Source: DATJPR01 sp963843525 (GTDB lineage: Bacteria > Bacteroidota > Ignavibacteria > UBA10030 > UBA6906). Taken from it: a DNA stretch of 64,000 nucleotides. Each line of letters starts with the position of its first letter. The stretch's first letter is position 1. The position numbers and the translations under genes were made by a program. Shown one piece after another: positions 24,015 to 31,328 of this stretch. Location: positions 248,001-312,000 of the forward strand of contig CAWJKM010000003.1 in the NCBI GenBank assembly GCA_963843525.1. Direction: 5' to 3'. Under the pieces are notes generated by a model that ran no database searches, was not told the origin of the DNA, and was given only the letters and a program-made list of their open reading frames with translations.

Positions 24015-24653
24015 ATGGGCAGTCAGACGATCATCGATATCATCGGCTCGGCAGTGGTCTTCGGGTGGTTGTTCCTGATGACATTGCAGGGAAATCTCGA
24101 CAACAGCGAGAATGTGCAGACACTGAAAGGTGATCTTCTCGTCCAGCAAGACCTGGTCGAAGTCACCCAGCTTCTGGAATATGACTTTCGGAAAATCGGC
24201 TACTGTGCAGAGCCGAATAACCTGCCCGACCCAACAAAAGCGATTCTGTTGGCAGACACGAGCAGTATAAAATTTCTCACGGATGTGGACAATGGAGGCG
24301 GACCCAACGGGGTTCTCGATAGTATCTACTACTACCTCGGGCCCACCACTGAGCTCTCAGCCACGCCAAACCCGAGGGACAGGTTTCTCTACCGTGTCGT
24401 TGACAACGACCTTCCGAAAGGGGCGAATCTCGGAATCACACAGTTTACGTTGAAGTATTTTGACGCTGTGGGCAATCCCATAACCACTCCTGTTTCAGGG
24501 CCGAACCTCCAGCGCATTCAAACGATACAGATCACCGTGAGGGTGGAAAATGTGTATGCGGCATCGATCGTCGACACAACCTTCAACAAGCAGTATACTT
24601 CAGCGGTTTGGCAGCAAATGCGAATGTCGACACGCAATTACAGAAACCGGTAA
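24015..24653 (+). CDS. Minor pilin-like protein with MG leader (PilW-like)
   Basis: A 212-residue protein with an N-terminal helix (MGSQTIIDIIGSAVVFGWLFL) and a soluble region. The stretch LLVQQDLVEVTQLLEYDFRKIGY resembles the helix of PilW/GspJ-type minor pilins, where a LxxDFRxAGY-like segment is usual. It is nine bases after the previous gene and 12 before the next. No classical prepilin motif; Gly2 is again the only candidate processing point. Confidence 0.7.
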   Translation: MGSQTIIDIIGSAVVFGWLFLMTLQGNLDNSENVQTLKGDLLVQQDLVEVTQLLEYDFRKIGYCAEPNNLPDPTKAILLADTSSIKFLTDVDNGGGPNGVLDSIYYYLGPTTELSATPNPRDRFLYRVVDNDLPKGANLGITQFTLKYFDAVGNPITTPVSGPNLQRIQTIQITVRVENVYAASIVDTTFNKQYTSAVWQQMRMSTRNYRNR

Positions 24654-24665
24654 GGGGGACGGCGT

Positions 24666-25937
24666 ATGGGCAAAACAGCGTTGCTTCTCGTTTGCGGGAC
24701 AATTCTTCTCTTTCTGAGGACCGGAAAAGATCTCTCCGATACCAGTGTTGTCGCCTATGACAATGCCCTGGATTATTATGAAGGCGGGGTCGCCCGGAAC
24801 ATCGCAATCTGCGGCGCCAACATGGCCGCCAACTACATTTTTTTGTACCCGCCGCTGATGAACGGCAATCCGTGGTGGACGGGGTACAACAGCCCCATCA
24901 AGATGGTGAATGGTGTTTCAAGCTCAGGCACGTTCATGGTTTCGGTTGATTCCACTTCGAGTGTCGATCCTTTGACGCATGAGAAAAGACTCACCATGAT
25001 ATGTACAAGCACCTATAGAGATAGTACCTACCGGGTCAGAGCCATCTTGCGTCCCAGCAGTTTCTCGAAATTCGCGCTGTATGCGGGCACCTCCGCCGCA
25101 GCGGTGTATTGGGCAACAGGAGACTCCACGTTGGGAGGGCCGGTGCACGTTGAAGGCACCCTCAAAACCCACGGGTATCCGTATTTCGGTGGAAAGGTAA
25201 CGACAAAGAACGGAGTCGACAGCACCTCCTGGGGTGGTCACCCGATTTTCATGGCAGGCGTCGAAAACGGGGTGAGCGTTCCCATCAATAAGGATTTCTC
25301 CAAACTGATAAACGCTGCCGCGAGCGGCGGGAAGACCTTCACTGGACCCGGGGATGTCTACATAAAATTCCACGGTGATTCGGTCGCGTACCATCAGGGC
25401 GCAGCTGCGGTACCCGATACCACCGTCCTTGCCTCGGTTTTTAGCAACAACGGGGCGGTTGTCTTGAAGAATAGCACGGGGGTGATGCATGTCCAGGGAA
25501 CCGTGAAGGGACAGTTTACCGTCGGCGCAGTCGACACCACAGGAGCCGGTCGCGGTAAAGTGAGAATTGACAATGATATCCTCTACAATACGGATCCGCG
25601 GATCAATGGGACTTCGACCGACATGCTCGGGATCGTCGCGTACGACTCCATTGTCATTGCTGACAACCACGTCAGCGCAGGAACACCCAATTTTAACGTC
25701 ATGGCCTCACTGTTCAGCTACAGCAAGACCATTGCCATCGAAAACAGGGATGGGCGCCCCCTGGGCATCCTGACTACGCTCGGTGGGTGGACGGTTCAGG
25801 ATCTGGATGCAACGACGAACAGCTCGATCACCAGGGGACTTTCTGTCAGGATTATCTACGATGATCGTCTCCGGACACGATCTCCCCCGTTCTATCCGAC
25901 CACGAAGACGTACGAAATTCTCGCGTGGTACGAATAG
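24666..25937 (+). CDS. Large pilus-associated protein (PilX/DUF4900-like)
   Basis: A 423-residue protein with a short N-terminal helix (MGKTALLLVCGTILLFLRTG) and a large extracytoplasmic region rich in Ser, Thr, Gly and Val. The section around VEGTLKTHGYPYFGGKVTTK and the following strands, including GPVHVEG and VMHVQGTVKGQFTVG, looks like a right-handed repetitive beta structure, reminiscent of PilX N-terminal/DUF4900 proteins. It is much larger than a typical minor pilin and may form a tip or adhesive element. It is the last gene before two terminators. Confidence 0.6.
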   Translation: MGKTALLLVCGTILLFLRTGKDLSDTSVVAYDNALDYYEGGVARNIAICGANMAANYIFLYPPLMNGNPWWTGYNSPIKMVNGVSSSGTFMVSVDSTSSVDPLTHEKRLTMICTSTYRDSTYRVRAILRPSSFSKFALYAGTSAAAVYWATGDSTLGGPVHVEGTLKTHGYPYFGGKVTTKNGVDSTSWGGHPIFMAGVENGVSVPINKDFSKLINAAASGGKTFTGPGDVYIKFHGDSVAYHQGAAAVPDTTVLASVFSNNGAVVLKNSTGVMHVQGTVKGQFTVGAVDTTGAGRGKVRIDNDILYNTDPRINGTSTDMLGIVAYDSIVIADNHVSAGTPNFNVMASLFSYSKTIAIENRDGRPLGILTTLGGWTVQDLDATTNSSITRGLSVRIIYDDRLRTRSPPFYPTTKTYEILAWYE

Positions 25938-25974
25938 GGGCCAATACCCTTTTCGCTCATCCAAAAATTTCAAG

Positions 25975-26025
25975 AAGCCCCGGAGCCGTGGAAACAGCGC
26001 GGATTCCGGGGCTTTTAGTTTTTTT
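25975..26025 (+). terminator. Rho-independent terminator of the pilin unit
   Basis: AAGCCCCGGA (25975-25984) pairs with TCCGGGGCTT (26005-26014) around a 20-base loop, followed by TTAG and a run of seven or more T. Confidence 0.85.
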
Positions 26026-26131
26026 CCCCCTCCCCTCCTCAAACGAGCCGTTTTTGTAACGCAGGTCACGCTGGACAAATACGGAACTTTGGCGAATAGT
26101 CATCACCCCTGGCGGATCCGCCCGGACTGAG

Positions 26132-26163
26132 ATGCCCGAATCCTCGAAGATCGGGCATTTTTT
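26132..26163 (+). terminator. Second rho-independent terminator before pilT
   Basis: ATGCCCGA (26132-26139) and TCGGGCAT (26151-26158) with an 11-base loop, followed by TTTTT. It may be a backup to the terminator 150 bases upstream. Confidence 0.75.
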
Positions 26164-26272
26164 GCCATGTGATCAGTGGCACAGGTCTTGCCCTGCAATA
26201 CTACGCCGGATCACACCCACGCTTCTGGATGATGATTCTGCTTGGTCAAAAACTTTTACACTGGTTTCTCTG

Positions 26273-27508
26273 ATGATAGACACTGCGATCAAGGTTCTCA
26301 AGGAAATCTCCGGGACGGTTCCGGATTCGGTTCCGGGAATGGAACGCCAGATGCTCATCGGTGACCTCGTCGGCAAGCTCTCGCCGGCGGAGCGAACGAC
26401 GCTGAGGCTCCTGATGGATAGCTACTTGCGGAACATGGCGCGTGTCAATGCCTCCGACATTGACATCGGCGGATATGGATGTTCGGGCAGTATCTGGTAC
26501 CGTATCTTCGGCGACAAAAAGCCGGCCCGGGAGCTCGGGCAATTCACTCTGGACGAATTCAACATTCTCATTCAGGCCATTCTCATCGAGCGGCAGCGCC
26601 TCTTCCTCTATGAGAACCGAAACCTCGACTTCTCCTATAGCATCGTCGACGGTGACACGATGTACCGGTTCCGTGCGAATGCTGCCTTTGATCTCGACCA
26701 TCTCGCGCTGAATATGCGTGCGATCAACAATATTATCCGTCCCTACAAGGGGCTCGACCTTCACGCGAATGTCACGAAAGTCCTCAGTCTCGCCTACACG
26801 GAACAGGGATTGACGCTCATCACCGGGATCACCGGCTCCGGCAAAAGCACGACGCTGGACAGCATCATCGACGCAAACAATCATACGGTCGATGGCCACG
26901 TGATCATCATTTCCTCCCCTGTCGAATATGTGCACAAACCGGACCGGTGCATCGTCCGGCACCGCGAAGTCGGACGTGACGTACTTTCATTCAAGGATGG
27001 CGCGGTGCAGGCCCTGCGCCAGGATCCTGATATCATCGTCATCGGCGAAATGCGCGATCCCGACACCATTATCACCGCCCTGGAAATCACGGACAGCGGA
27101 CATAAGGTCTTCTCGACGTTGCACACCGCTTCGGCGGTCGAAACCATCGACAGAATCATCGGTGAGATGCCCCCGATCGAGCAGGAACGCGTGCGGCTCC
27201 GGCTTGCCGACACCCTCAGCTGCGTGATTTCCCAGAAACTCGTCCCGAGCCTCGATGGAAAACGGCTCCTGGCGAAAGAGATCATGGTTATGACGCCTTC
27301 CGTGCGCGCCGCGATCAAGAACAACAACACGGGTGAAATCTATCAGATGATGTCGGAGTCGTCGGATTTGGGGATGATGACACTCGAACAGGATCTGAAA
27401 CGGATGTACTTCGCAAAAAGAATTTCTCTGGAAAACGCAATGGTCGCCGCCAACAACAAGCGCCGGTTGCAGCAGATTCTGAACATGGCGAGCAGCATGG
27501 CGGACTGA
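26273..27508 (+). CDS. pilT: PilT-like retraction ATPase with altered Asp box
   Basis: A 411-residue PilT-family ATPase, which powers pilus retraction. Walker A GITGSGKSTT (185-194), Walker B IIVIGEMRD (254-262), His box STLHTAS (281-287), and the characteristic EQERVRLRLADTLSCVISQKLVP tail of the core. The Asp box departs from the usual EDPIEF: here ISSPVEY, with Ser214-Ser215 in place of Glu-Asp but Glu218 kept. The ATG at 26273 is used because the longer frame from 26132 begins in a terminator and adds a non-family N-terminus. It starts a second unit: pilT, pilMN, pilO, pilQ, lipoprotein. Confidence 0.9.
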   Translation: MIDTAIKVLKEISGTVPDSVPGMERQMLIGDLVGKLSPAERTTLRLLMDSYLRNMARVNASDIDIGGYGCSGSIWYRIFGDKKPARELGQFTLDEFNILIQAILIERQRLFLYENRNLDFSYSIVDGDTMYRFRANAAFDLDHLALNMRAINNIIRPYKGLDLHANVTKVLSLAYTEQGLTLITGITGSGKSTTLDSIIDANNHTVDGHVIIISSPVEYVHKPDRCIVRHREVGRDVLSFKDGAVQALRQDPDIIVIGEMRDPDTIITALEITDSGHKVFSTLHTASAVETIDRIIGEMPPIEQERVRLRLADTLSCVISQKLVPSLDGKRLLAKEIMVMTPSVRAAIKNNNTGEIYQMMSESSDLGMMTLEQDLKRMYFAKRISLENAMVAANNKRRLQQILNMASSMAD

Positions 27509-27553
27509 TGCGGCGGGAGCGATGAAGTCCTACGATATCTCAAGGTGAAACGT

Positions 27554-29119
27554 ATGGCGAAAATGAAAGGTCGTAAGAACAATGTCGTCGGGTTGTTTGT
27601 CGACGGCCTCGATATCAAACTGGCTCATCTTTCTCTCCGGGGAAGACGAGTGGTGGTCGAAGAACTGCGTACCGCCACGCTGGCGACAAAGATGGCGGAG
27701 CACAAGACCATGGACATGGGTATTCCGTCCACGGTGGACGTGAGCGAGGGGTTCTCCCTCTCTCCGACGCCCGTCAACGAGAGCCCCGCGTCGGAGATCC
27801 AGAGTGACGACAATAACTCCGTCCTGCTGAGTCTCCTCGCCTCCTACCCGGTCAGCAAGTATTCGCTGGTCTACAGTCTGGCGGAACCGGCGATCTATTA
27901 TCACAACATCGAAAGCGACTTCGGCCTCAAAGGGCTGAAGCTCAAGCAGCGGATTCTCGAGGAGTTGCGGAATATCCGTGCTTTCCAGCCTGCGATCGAT
28001 GCTGTCGACATGATCGCGACGGAAGAAGGAGGGCTGCTCTCCATTGTCCGCGAAGACGGACTCAGCCTGGTAAACTCCCTGGAAGGGATCAAGACATTCC
28101 TGGGCGGGCGCATCCCGTTGATTGCAGGGATCGACAGCGCGGACGTCTCACTGATGAACCTGGTCCGCCGCAACTACGAATTGAGCCCGAACGAAGTCTC
28201 GGTCATCGTGTACGTCGGTGTAGAGTTTACCCGCCTGATTTTCATGCGTGGCGAACGGTTCTATCAATTCGCACCGATTCTCGGCGAAGGGTACGATTCG
28301 CCAAATCTGCACAACACCGTGTACAGCAGGCTTCTGCTCGAACAGGACAATCTGGGTATACCACGGATCAACAGGATCATCCTTGCCGGGGAAAGCCACC
28401 GGATCGATTTCAAGGACTTCCTCCTCCAACAGCTTCCGGGCCAGGAGGTGGACTATCTCCTGATGCCCCTGATTGATACGTCGCCGTTGCCTCCCGAGCA
28501 ACAGGCGGAGATTTCGGCGTTCTCTGTGCCGATCGGCGCTGCCTGGCGAATCCTGGAGCAGAAGAATGATTCATTCTACAGTGTCAACCTGCTCCCTGAT
28601 GTGATCCGTGAAGGTCAACGCGTATTCAAACTGGCCTGGCATGGGTATATGCTCCTCGCCGTGCTGTTCCTGTCAACTCTGTTCTTCACGTGGCAGATTT
28701 CCGGGAAGTCGAGGGAACTGAGGGATCTCAAGGAATCTCTCACCCTGAAGGAGAGCCAGCAGGCGGAAAACCTGCAACTTGCCAACTCCATCGAATCGCT
28801 TCAGCAGCAACTCAACAGGTATAAGAATTCACTTGCCCTCTATGATACGCTTGTCCCGGGTACCGAACGGTGGAGCCGGCTTCTCACGCGGCTCAGTCAC
28901 GGCGTTGAAGACATCAACTCCATTTGGGTGAGTGACTTGAGCGCAGGGAAAGAGTCGAAGGTCGCACTCACCGGGTATGCTGAATACCGCATGCGGATTC
29001 CCCATTTCACAGCATTGTTCGACAACGCCGTGCTCAGGGAAGTCACAGTCCAGGCAATACGCAATCAAGAAGTGTATCACTATTCCATTGAGATTCCCGC
29101 GCCGCCAGCGGGTCAATGA
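27554..29119 (+). CDS. pilMN: PilM-PilN fusion protein
   Basis: A 521-residue protein joining two pilus alignment proteins. Residues about 8-335 are an actin-like PilM domain (NVVGLFVDGLDIKLAHLSL at the N-terminus; GIDSADVSLMNLVRR and VIVYVGVEFTRLIFMRG in the second half). Then comes YSVNLLPDVIR (342-352), the cytoplasmic PilN motif that normally docks into PilM, a transmembrane helix (about 365-383) and a periplasmic coiled coil and ferredoxin-like domain (390-521). In most T4P these are separate genes; fusion fixes the 1:1 ratio. ATG 27554 follows AAGGTG; a GTG nine bases upstream is possible. Confidence 0.85.
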   Translation: MAKMKGRKNNVVGLFVDGLDIKLAHLSLRGRRVVVEELRTATLATKMAEHKTMDMGIPSTVDVSEGFSLSPTPVNESPASEIQSDDNNSVLLSLLASYPVSKYSLVYSLAEPAIYYHNIESDFGLKGLKLKQRILEELRNIRAFQPAIDAVDMIATEEGGLLSIVREDGLSLVNSLEGIKTFLGGRIPLIAGIDSADVSLMNLVRRNYELSPNEVSVIVYVGVEFTRLIFMRGERFYQFAPILGEGYDSPNLHNTVYSRLLLEQDNLGIPRINRIILAGESHRIDFKDFLLQQLPGQEVDYLLMPLIDTSPLPPEQQAEISAFSVPIGAAWRILEQKNDSFYSVNLLPDVIREGQRVFKLAWHGYMLLAVLFLSTLFFTWQISGKSRELRDLKESLTLKESQQAENLQLANSIESLQQQLNRYKNSLALYDTLVPGTERWSRLLTRLSHGVEDINSIWVSDLSAGKESKVALTGYAEYRMRIPHFTALFDNAVLREVTVQAIRNQEVYHYSIEIPAPPAGQ

Positions 29120-29143
29120 CGGAACAGAAGAAGGAGAACCCCC

Positions 29144-29971
29144 GTGTCGTACAAGATTCGTAACAGCATCGCTCTCGGGATCCTGCTGTTCCTGATTGTC
29201 GCCGTCGGATCCTATATCCGCGCATTCAATCAACCGCGGAAAGCGAAACAAATCCAGGTGGCAATCAAGAAGATCGACGATGAGCTCCAGAATACGCCGA
29301 ACCTGATCAACGAGTTCAACGATCTCAGTGCCACGTTGAACGACACGCAGAAGCGCTGGGACGCGAGGAGCAAGATCATACCGCCCACCGACGTCACCGC
29401 AGAGAGCTACGCGTACTTCAGCCATCTCATCGACATCAGCGGACCGATCAAACTCGACGTCACCTACGCCGGGAACCAGAACAAAGGAAATTACGGGTAT
29501 AATCTGTATACCCTCAAAGGTGAAGCCACCTTCGATAATTTCTACAGGTTCCTCTGGTACCTCGAAAACAACCGGCGCCTTTACAAGGTGGCGAACATGG
29601 CCCTGCGGGGAGTCGAGGTGGCACCCACCGACAAGAAAATGGGAGAGGTTCTCGTCACCTTCGATATGACCGTGCAGGCCTACTATTCTTCTGTCGCGGA
29701 GCTCTCGAGTTCGCTGATCGACCGTGTGTTCTCTCCGAATCCGCTGTTTGTCGACCCGTTCACGCCGGGAATTTCCAGCGGGATTCCCCCGAACCTGCGC
29801 GGGCTGGTTGAGGTCGAACGGTCGACACTCAAGGCGGTCATCCCCGGAAAAGCATTTGTTGAGGACCAGGCGAAATCGATCCGGACGCTGCAGGAAGGCG
29901 ATGAGATCTATCTGGGGTATGTTCACGCGCATCGATCCGCAGAACGGAAAGGTCGAGTGCACCCTCAATAA
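29144..29971 (+). CDS. pilO: PilO-like protein with an apparent frameshift near its end
   Basis: Inner-membrane protein of 275 residues as read: a short cytoplasmic start, a transmembrane helix (about 8-25), a coiled coil and a periplasmic domain (SGPIKLDVTYAGN ... NFYRFLWYLENNRRLYKVAN) typical of PilO. The last section, from about residue 215, has PilP-like features (LVEVERSTLKAVIPGKAF, LQEGDEIYLGYV), so it may be PilO plus a short PilP-type domain. After GYV (29921-29923) the frame reads HAHRSAERKGRVHPQ and stops, while the +1 frame continues with a better sequence to 30029. One extra base near 29924 in the assembly or the genome explains this. Confidence 0.75.
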   Translation: MSYKIRNSIALGILLFLIVAVGSYIRAFNQPRKAKQIQVAIKKIDDELQNTPNLINEFNDLSATLNDTQKRWDARSKIIPPTDVTAESYAYFSHLIDISGPIKLDVTYAGNQNKGNYGYNLYTLKGEATFDNFYRFLWYLENNRRLYKVANMALRGVEVAPTDKKMGEVLVTFDMTVQAYYSSVAELSSSLIDRVFSPNPLFVDPFTPGISSGIPPNLRGLVEVERSTLKAVIPGKAFVEDQAKSIRTLQEGDEIYLGYVHAHRSAERKGRVHPQ

Positions 29972-30029
29972 GGGAGGGATCATTGACAATGTGGAACTAA
30001 AGATCAACTACGGTCCAACACAGAACTAA
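29925..30029 (+). other. Probable true C-terminus of the PilO-like protein in the +1 frame
   Basis: Reading from 29925 gives TRIDPQNGKVECTLNKGG and on through a stop at 30027-30029, 26 bases before pilQ. TRIDPQNGKVE is the kind of beta-strand end expected in a PilP/GspC-type domain, and the corrected protein would be about 294 residues. Confidence 0.65.
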
Positions 30030-30055
30030 GGAAAACAACGGACATTGAGGTCGAC

Positions 30056-31297
30056 ATGAAAACAACATTCTTCGTCATCATCGCTTTCGTGGCACTGTGT
30101 GTGGGACCGGCCAGTATGAATGCGCAACAGGGCGGAAGTCCCGCCGATCGTCGGGGTATCAAGGGGTATACCTCGCCGCAAGAGCTTGTCTCCATCGCAC
30201 CCACAACCCCATTCGACAGGGCGCTGACGATCATCAGTGAAGTGAGCAAGCGTTTCACCGGCAAGATCGTGATCGACAGTGAACACAGGACATTCCCCAT
30301 AAAGCTCGACATCCAGGGGATGCAGTGGCACGACGCACTGGAGGCCATCTGCCGGAAGAACGACCTGTGGTATAATGAGTATGAAAACTATATCCAGATC
30401 TCGTCACCGACGAACGATGCGCGGGGAGGGCAGGGTGCCCTCCTTCCGGGTGGCGGCATCGGATTTCACCAGGAGCCCGCAAATTTGAGCAGCCGGGAAG
30501 TCAAGATCTATGCGTATTTCCTGGAAGTGAACCTGTCCAAACTCGACGAGGTGGGGCTCAACTGGAACTTCATGAAGAGTACGAAGGACGTCTCTGTCGC
30601 TTCGAGTTTCGGGGGTGCGGACAAAGTCTCCGACAACATCTTCTCCACATCGGTTACCCCGAAAGTCAGCTTCGCAAATATCGATCTCCTGGCCAAGGTT
30701 TTCTCAAACTACAACCTGGGAGAAATCCTTTCCGGTCCTCAGGTCATCGTCCGGTCGGGCGAAGAAGGCCGTATTCAGGTCGGGCAGGATTTTTCGATCC
30801 GGGAACGGGATTTTGCAGGGAATCTGATCGACAAGTTCTACAGCGCGGGCACGATTATCACAGTCACCCCGCAGGTCATCACGGAGCAGGGCGTGAGCTT
30901 CATCCATCTGAGAGTCGAGGTGGAGCGGAGTGATGCTACGCCGGGTGCCATCAGTACGATCGTCAACAGAACAAAAGCGAACACGAATCTCTTGTTGCTC
31001 GATGGAGAAGAGACCATTATCGGCGGTCTGTACAGTCATACCATCAATACCACCCGGAGCGGGATCCCGTTCCTGAAGGACCTTCCGTGGTATGTCCTGG
31101 GTCTCCGGTACCTCTTCGGCTACAATCGGGATGAGATCCAGAAAAAGGAGCTCATTATCCTCATGAAGGCCGAGCTTGTCCCGACCATTCAGGAGCGGGT
31201 TGCGCAGAAGAAGAAAGAGGACGGTGTGTTCAACAAGTGGCTGCAGCAGCAGGAACGGATGAAGCAGCACATCATTCCAGACAACAATCAACGATAA
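30056..31297 (+). CDS. pilQ: Short PilQ/GspD-type secretin
   Basis: Outer-membrane secretin of 413 residues, short for the family. Signal peptide at 1-23 (cleavage near NAQQ), one STN/N-type domain (about 55-115, VIDSEHRTFPIKLDIQGMQW...), then the secretin core with VSFANIDLLAKVFSNYNLGEILSGPQ, the VGQDFSIRERD stretch, TIITVTPQVITEQG and the C-terminal TNLLLLDGEETIIGGLY and GIPFLKDLPW motifs. It forms the pore through which the pilus leaves. Only one N-domain is seen, so the periplasmic ring must be short. It belongs to the pilT-pilMN-pilO unit. Confidence 0.93.
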   Translation: MKTTFFVIIAFVALCVGPASMNAQQGGSPADRRGIKGYTSPQELVSIAPTTPFDRALTIISEVSKRFTGKIVIDSEHRTFPIKLDIQGMQWHDALEAICRKNDLWYNEYENYIQISSPTNDARGGQGALLPGGGIGFHQEPANLSSREVKIYAYFLEVNLSKLDEVGLNWNFMKSTKDVSVASSFGGADKVSDNIFSTSVTPKVSFANIDLLAKVFSNYNLGEILSGPQVIVRSGEEGRIQVGQDFSIRERDFAGNLIDKFYSAGTIITVTPQVITEQGVSFIHLRVEVERSDATPGAISTIVNRTKANTNLLLLDGEETIIGGLYSHTINTTRSGIPFLKDLPWYVLGLRYLFGYNRDEIQKKELIILMKAELVPTIQERVAQKKKEDGVFNKWLQQQERMKQHIIPDNNQR

Positions 31298-31328
31298 CGG
31301 CGAACGTGGAAACGAAAGGATGGATGGC

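Larger units (their letters stand above)
25938..26272. other. Intergenic region with two terminators between the pilin and pilT units
   Basis: About 335 bases. Two rho-independent terminators (listed separately) separate the upstream pilin unit from pilT, so pilT probably has its own promoter within about 110 bases. I could not pick a confident promoter. An open frame beginning at 26132 lies inside the second terminator and is unlikely to be used. Confidence 0.6.

Noticed and set aside
26132..26272. Longer N-terminus of PilT starting at 26132
   Set aside because: The start codon lies inside the first arm of a rho-independent terminator and the extra residues do not look like PilT.
28829..30007. 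A 392-codon minus-strand frame opposite pilMN and pilO
   Set aside because: Shadow of real genes; no domain signs and no start signal.
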